Source: Bolinopsis microptera
Lineage: Eukaryota > Ctenophora > Tentaculata > Lobata > Bolinopsidae
Direction of reading: 5' to 3'
Length of the DNA stretch: 64,000 bases
Assembly: GCF_026151205.1 (NCBI RefSeq)
Contig: NC_087073.1
Location: 10,516,636-10,580,635, forward strand
Shown: positions 60,291 through 64,000 of the stretch, in pieces
Layout of the letters: the number at the start of each line of letters is the position of its first letter
Numbering within the stretch: position 1 is the stretch's first letter
The notes under the pieces: model-generated
Database searches by the model: none
Seen by the model: the letters and a program-made list of their open reading frames with translations, nothing else
Told to the model about the DNA's origin: nothing
Translations under genes and position numbers: made by a program

Positions 60291-63200
60291 GTAGTAGTAT
60301 TAAGGGGTCATTCATAATAACTAAGTATTTCTTAAGTAAATACTCGCTAGTAATTACTTAGATTTTTCTGAGTCTCAAAATCGGTATTCACAAAGTTTGA
60401 GCATTTACTGCCCAGTAAAAACTAATACTCAAGCTGAATTCATCGTGAGTATGACTTACATTCAAGTAAATACTCACTAAAATGCTCTCAAACTAGCACT
60501 CAAATACTCAAATCAGTATTTTAAGAAGCACGACAGGTTAATTCAGATCTTTTGTTTGCCATCTTATGTTAATGGGAAAACACCCAAATTCGGATGTACA
60601 TCGATGTATCGAAGGAATGTGAAATAAACATTTTCGAGGGGAATTCGTGTCGAGTACATTCGACATTCGCACATCACGTACCGCATATAATGTCTGTGAT
60701 GGAATTTGTGATATCGCAATCTCGAAATGGCGGCAAAATGACAACACCCTTGACTCCGAAGATAATTCAGAATCATTCTTGATATCTATAATGAATGTTT
60801 CGTGTGCGATATTGTGTCCCCTACAGGTAATTTCACGTCCCTTTTACAGTGGTTTACCGTGATGTACTGTAGTTTTCTTTTATCCACGGTAGTTTCCCGA
60901 AACCCACCGTAGTTTTACTGTGGTTTGCCGTCAATTTCTATTACAATCATCTCGGTACGCAATTTTTATCGCTAGTCCTAGCCAAAGCTTTCAGAGAGGT
61001 TTTTTATGGTAATCGTACTGTAGTGCGACACGTACTGTAGTGCGACACGTACTCTAGTGCGAAGTCCGACAAAAACACTCTCTGTCGCACTACAGTACGT
61101 GTCGCACTACGATCCAGGAAGCGTACTCTACTGCGACAGTGTCGATCTTGGAGGCTTCGCACTAGGGTACGTGTCGCACTAGAGTACGTGTCGCACTACA
61201 GTACGTGAACCGTTTTTTATAACTATTTTTTGAATTGATGACTGATCTGCGTTACTTGGCTCCTGAATGTCGTAGGGACAGAATTTTTAGCTTTAACTAA
61301 CCGTAATGGTCGCATCTATATTGGACTTACAAGGAAGCTTATACTCTAACGTGTTTATTTTTCTGGGAAAATTTGCAAAAACGTCATCCAATCGGGAAAA
61401 AATATATTAGAGCTTTTGTACTGGCAGTGAGGAGTCGTCCCTGAAAATTTGAAGTGAAAATATCAATTAGAAGGGAAGTTATTCACGTTAAAAGTCGTTG
61501 AGCAATAGGTGAGAAAATGATTTGAGAATGTGAATTCGGTTCTCACATTTTGAGCATGAGTTTTGATCATTTGCTAACTTTATGAATACCAATCTTGAGT
61601 TAGTTTTGGGTGACGAGTAAATACTAACTTTATGAATACCGATTTGAGTGCTAGTTCCAACTCTGAGCATTTACTAGCGACAAAATACTCAGCCCAGCAA
61701 ATACTTAACTTTACGAATACCAAAAGCGAATTTGATCTCAAAATCTAAGATTATCTCACAATTTGAGTCTGAGTTTTCGTTTTTGAATGACACCTTTAGT
61801 ACTAGTAGTATTAGTTGTTCAGATTCCCATTAGAATGAAATGCTATTCATGTTATGCATCATCGTCTCGTCATTAGAAATTTAGGTAAATATCTAATAAA
61901 TTCATTCTCCTAATGAAAGTGACTGTGTGACTGTGTGACAGTGTGACTGTGTGACTGTGTGACTGTGTGAATGTGTGACTGTGTGACTGTGTGAATGTGT
62001 GAATGTGTGACTGTGTGACTGTGTGACTGTGCGATTGTGTGACTGTGTGACTGTGTTGTCTGACCTGCAAGAACTAGCGCCCCCTGGGCATGAGAGAGTG
62101 ACTTAGCAGACAGGACTCTTTGTACCATCATCTGATCAGCGCACCAGTACCACGTACTGGAAGGGAACTGCCCGAATATGAAACCCGGCCAGGGAATATC
62201 GCCCTTCACCGGGTCGCGCAACATTACAAATGCGTCACTCCGCGGGTACCCACATTCAGTACCTGGGTAGGTTACATTCGGGATTGCTGCTCTGTACTGC
62301 TCCTGAAGACCTGGTCAGAGTGTAATTAAGTCCTTATATGGGCATCACGTTATCATGTAAAGTTGTGTTTTGAATCAACAAATCAACAGAATAATAATAA
62401 TTAATATGATAATTAATAATATATAAATAATATATAACACGTGATGCCCATTTAAGGACTTACCACTCCAGCCCCCAATCTTGACCATACTCTTTCCCGC
62501 CACAATGGAAGCTCCAGCTAACATGATCACTGTTTGCAGTGTGTCAGTATAGATAACAGCTGTGGGAAAGTGGGTTATTAAATAGAATAGAATATCTTGA
62601 TAGAGTCATACACACTGTTATGTTGGTACATTCACAACCTTTTTACCCAATGTATAATGTTACTATAGTAGTAGACACATACCAGTAAGTCCTCCACCAA
62701 TAGTAGTAAGAGCAGTTAGCAGCAGTATCCCAACCACTGATACGTACAGGCTCCAGTCCAGTGCTCGTTCAATAAACAAGCCTCCAGAGTACAGATTTAC
62801 ACTGAAGTAGTGTTCAAGTGCTAGTCGTAGAAGTAGTGTTACTGTTCATGTATTGTTATTGCTCTTCTTGCCAATTACAGGGTGATTCAAAAAGAATGTT
62901 GGAATTTTAAATAGCTACAATTTTTGAGACAAATTAATTACTTTTTAAATCACCTTGTATTTCTCAATAGTGAATTGAAGTGTTCTGGGTGTGGCTTTGC
63001 TGTTCTTAAACTTTATTACGATTTGTACATTGTACAAGCAGTTGCATACAGCTAACATGCAAATTATATTTGAGGTGCTAAAACCTTATTTTAGTGAAAA
63101 TGTAGAGGAGAATGGAAAGGAAGGTGAGGTAGAGTTTGATCCTCTTTTTTCCTCCGAACCTCTTTTCCATATACTCTGGAAGTGTACTGACTCTGCTTGC

Positions 63201-63703
63201 TATGTAAACCTGATAAAGGTTGTTAACGTCATATTACTTGTTTGAAGATGTTTATCCTGAGTGTTTCACTAGGGTTACCTTATGTCGAGCAACTTAAATC
63301 GTGTCCAAACACAGTTCTACTCGTCTATTATTTACTGTTCAATCACGAGCAATCAACTTTCAAACTGCATTATCTAAGGCCCTGATTCATAAACAAAATA
63401 TTTTTAGACCTAATTAATTTCATCGTGGCTCGGCTATGCAGGCTTCGACCGATATGAAAACCCCCAAGATTTTCTTGCTGGATCCACCCCTGAATTGCAT
63501 CATTGTGAAATGTGAAATTGTAAGTCGCTGCTCAGCTTTAGCTAAAGTTTTACTTACCGGAATGAAGACATGTCCTAGAATTTGAAGGAGGATTGTAGCA
63601 TCAAGTTCAAACGCTCCTACACCCAGACCAGAGGCTGCCCCTGAGCCAACTAAACCAATGAAGTGTTCCGAGCCTATGTTACTTGCAAACACAGAGGCTC
63701 CCA
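57561..63703 (-). CDS. SLC5A: SGLT-like sodium/solute cotransporter, 3' thirteen exons
   Basis: Minus-strand exons: 63558-63703, 63085-63209, 62683-62801, 62464-62559, 62065-62310, 59809-59930, 59436-59565, 59064-59194, 58656-58750, 58378-58486, 58114-58262, 57840-57969 and 57561-57740 (stop). All phases match, giving ~592 residues. The first transmembrane helices lie beyond the window. Hallmarks: [74 protein letters not shown] (sugar-contact Gln region), [19 protein letters not shown] (Na+ site), [10 protein letters not shown] and a C-terminal membrane span ([18 protein letters not shown]). The closest group is SLC5A1/A9/A10-type sugar carriers. It acts at the plasma membrane, driven by the Na+ gradient. 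ATTAAA on the minus strand near 57475 may be the poly(A) signal. Paralogue and substrate are not assigned. Confidence 0.93.
59941..60302 (+). repeat. (TAG)n/(TATTAG)n microsatellite in SLC5 intron
   Basis: About 360 bp of TAG units mixed with ATTAGTAG, beginning 11 bp beyond the acceptor side of the exon at 59809-59930. Open frames across it are not genes. Confidence 0.97.
60302..61797. mobile_element. ~1.5-kb DNA-transposon-like insertion in SLC5 intron
   Basis: Ends AAGGGGTCATTCA (left) and TGAATGACACCTTT (right) are inverted. Subterminal repeats of GAGTATT/AGTAAATACTC-like motifs fill both flanks. The insertion separates TAG microsatellite sequence on both sides (remnant at 61797-61818). 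There is no transposase frame. I infer a non-autonomous element; the target duplication is obscured by the microsatellite. Confidence 0.65.
61016..61206. repeat. Inverted arrays of a 17-bp unit
   Basis: GTACTGTAGTGCGACAC is repeated about three times, then its complement GTGTCGCACTACAGTAC recurs about five times with A/T-G variants. Together they could fold into large hairpins. Sits in the middle of the 60302-61797 insertion. Confidence 0.85.
61918..62058 (+). repeat. (TGTGACTG)n minisatellite in SLC5 intron
   Basis: About 17 octamer units with AATG and GCGATTG variants, ending seven bases before the donor of the exon 62065-62310. Confidence 0.97.
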
Positions 63704-64000
63704 CTGAAATGAACTTACTTTAATAAACATATTTCACCTTATACATAATGTGTTAGTTTATCCCATATATTATTGTGCAATATATAACAAGGGCTTTAAC
63801 TTAAAATATAATGCAAGTAGCGTATTGCATACTTATAAATACAGGGATTCTTTCTATTTAATACAAGGCTAGTAGCTAAATAGTAAATACTCTATACATT
63901 TAGTAAATTTGTTCGTAGAGAGCAATGAATTTAACTTATCCCTATGTATTATATATTCCTCAAAGGCAAGATTATAAAAATATAGATCACGTTGCTACAT
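63704..64000 (-). other. SLC5 intron, nothing else seen
   Basis: AT-rich intron sequence upstream of the first SLC5 exon in the window; no earlier exon is recognisable before the window ends. Confidence 0.5.

Overview
This is a stretch of animal nuclear DNA. It has spliced genes with GT-AG introns, metazoan-type receptors and transporters, and many eukaryotic transposable elements. Nothing looks prokaryotic. The genes fit an invertebrate, possibly an early-branching one: an LDLa-repeat GPCR, an INO80D-type zinc-finger protein, RPL23, a PIG-U fragment and an SGLT-type SLC5 transporter. I cannot fix the phylum from the sequence alone. I assembled exons by hand, checking reading phase at every junction and homology where a family was recognisable.

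Layout. 30-3771 (+): the last five coding exons of an INO80D-like chromatin protein. 4-17 kb: gene-poor and repeat-rich, with a MITE carrying TTAGGG runs, a cluster of fold-back elements, a (CCCTGA)n array inside a larger duplication, a ~180-bp repeat array broken by a hAT-like insertion, and a 119-bp satellite. 17220-21078 (-): a complete two-exon LDLa-repeat GPCR. 22.6-23.3 kb (-): a decayed class A GPCR pseudogene. 25475-28557 (+): a complete three-exon gene for an acidic, proline-rich type I membrane protein whose splice donor lies in a tandem duplication. 33522-40481 (-): a complete four-exon RPL23 gene whose third intron (about 6.1 kb) holds a Penelope-like relic and a MULE relic; the MULE was itself hit by a poly(A)-tailed retroposon. 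44.86-50.6 kb (-): a non-LTR retrotransposon of CR1 type with both ORFs open. 51443-55891: an LTR element with two matching 1165-bp LTRs and no gag/pol. 56387-57134 (+): the first three exons of PIG-U, then nothing more of that gene. 57561-63703 (-): thirteen exons of an SGLT-like SLC5 transporter whose 5' end lies beyond the window.

The genes do not form a functional cluster: chromatin remodelling, signalling, translation, GPI anchoring and solute transport sit side by side. What they share is heavy invasion by several transposon classes. In several places (RPL23 intron 3, SLC5 intron 5, the 180-bp repeat array, the GPCR pseudogene) the order of events can be read from nesting and target-site duplications.
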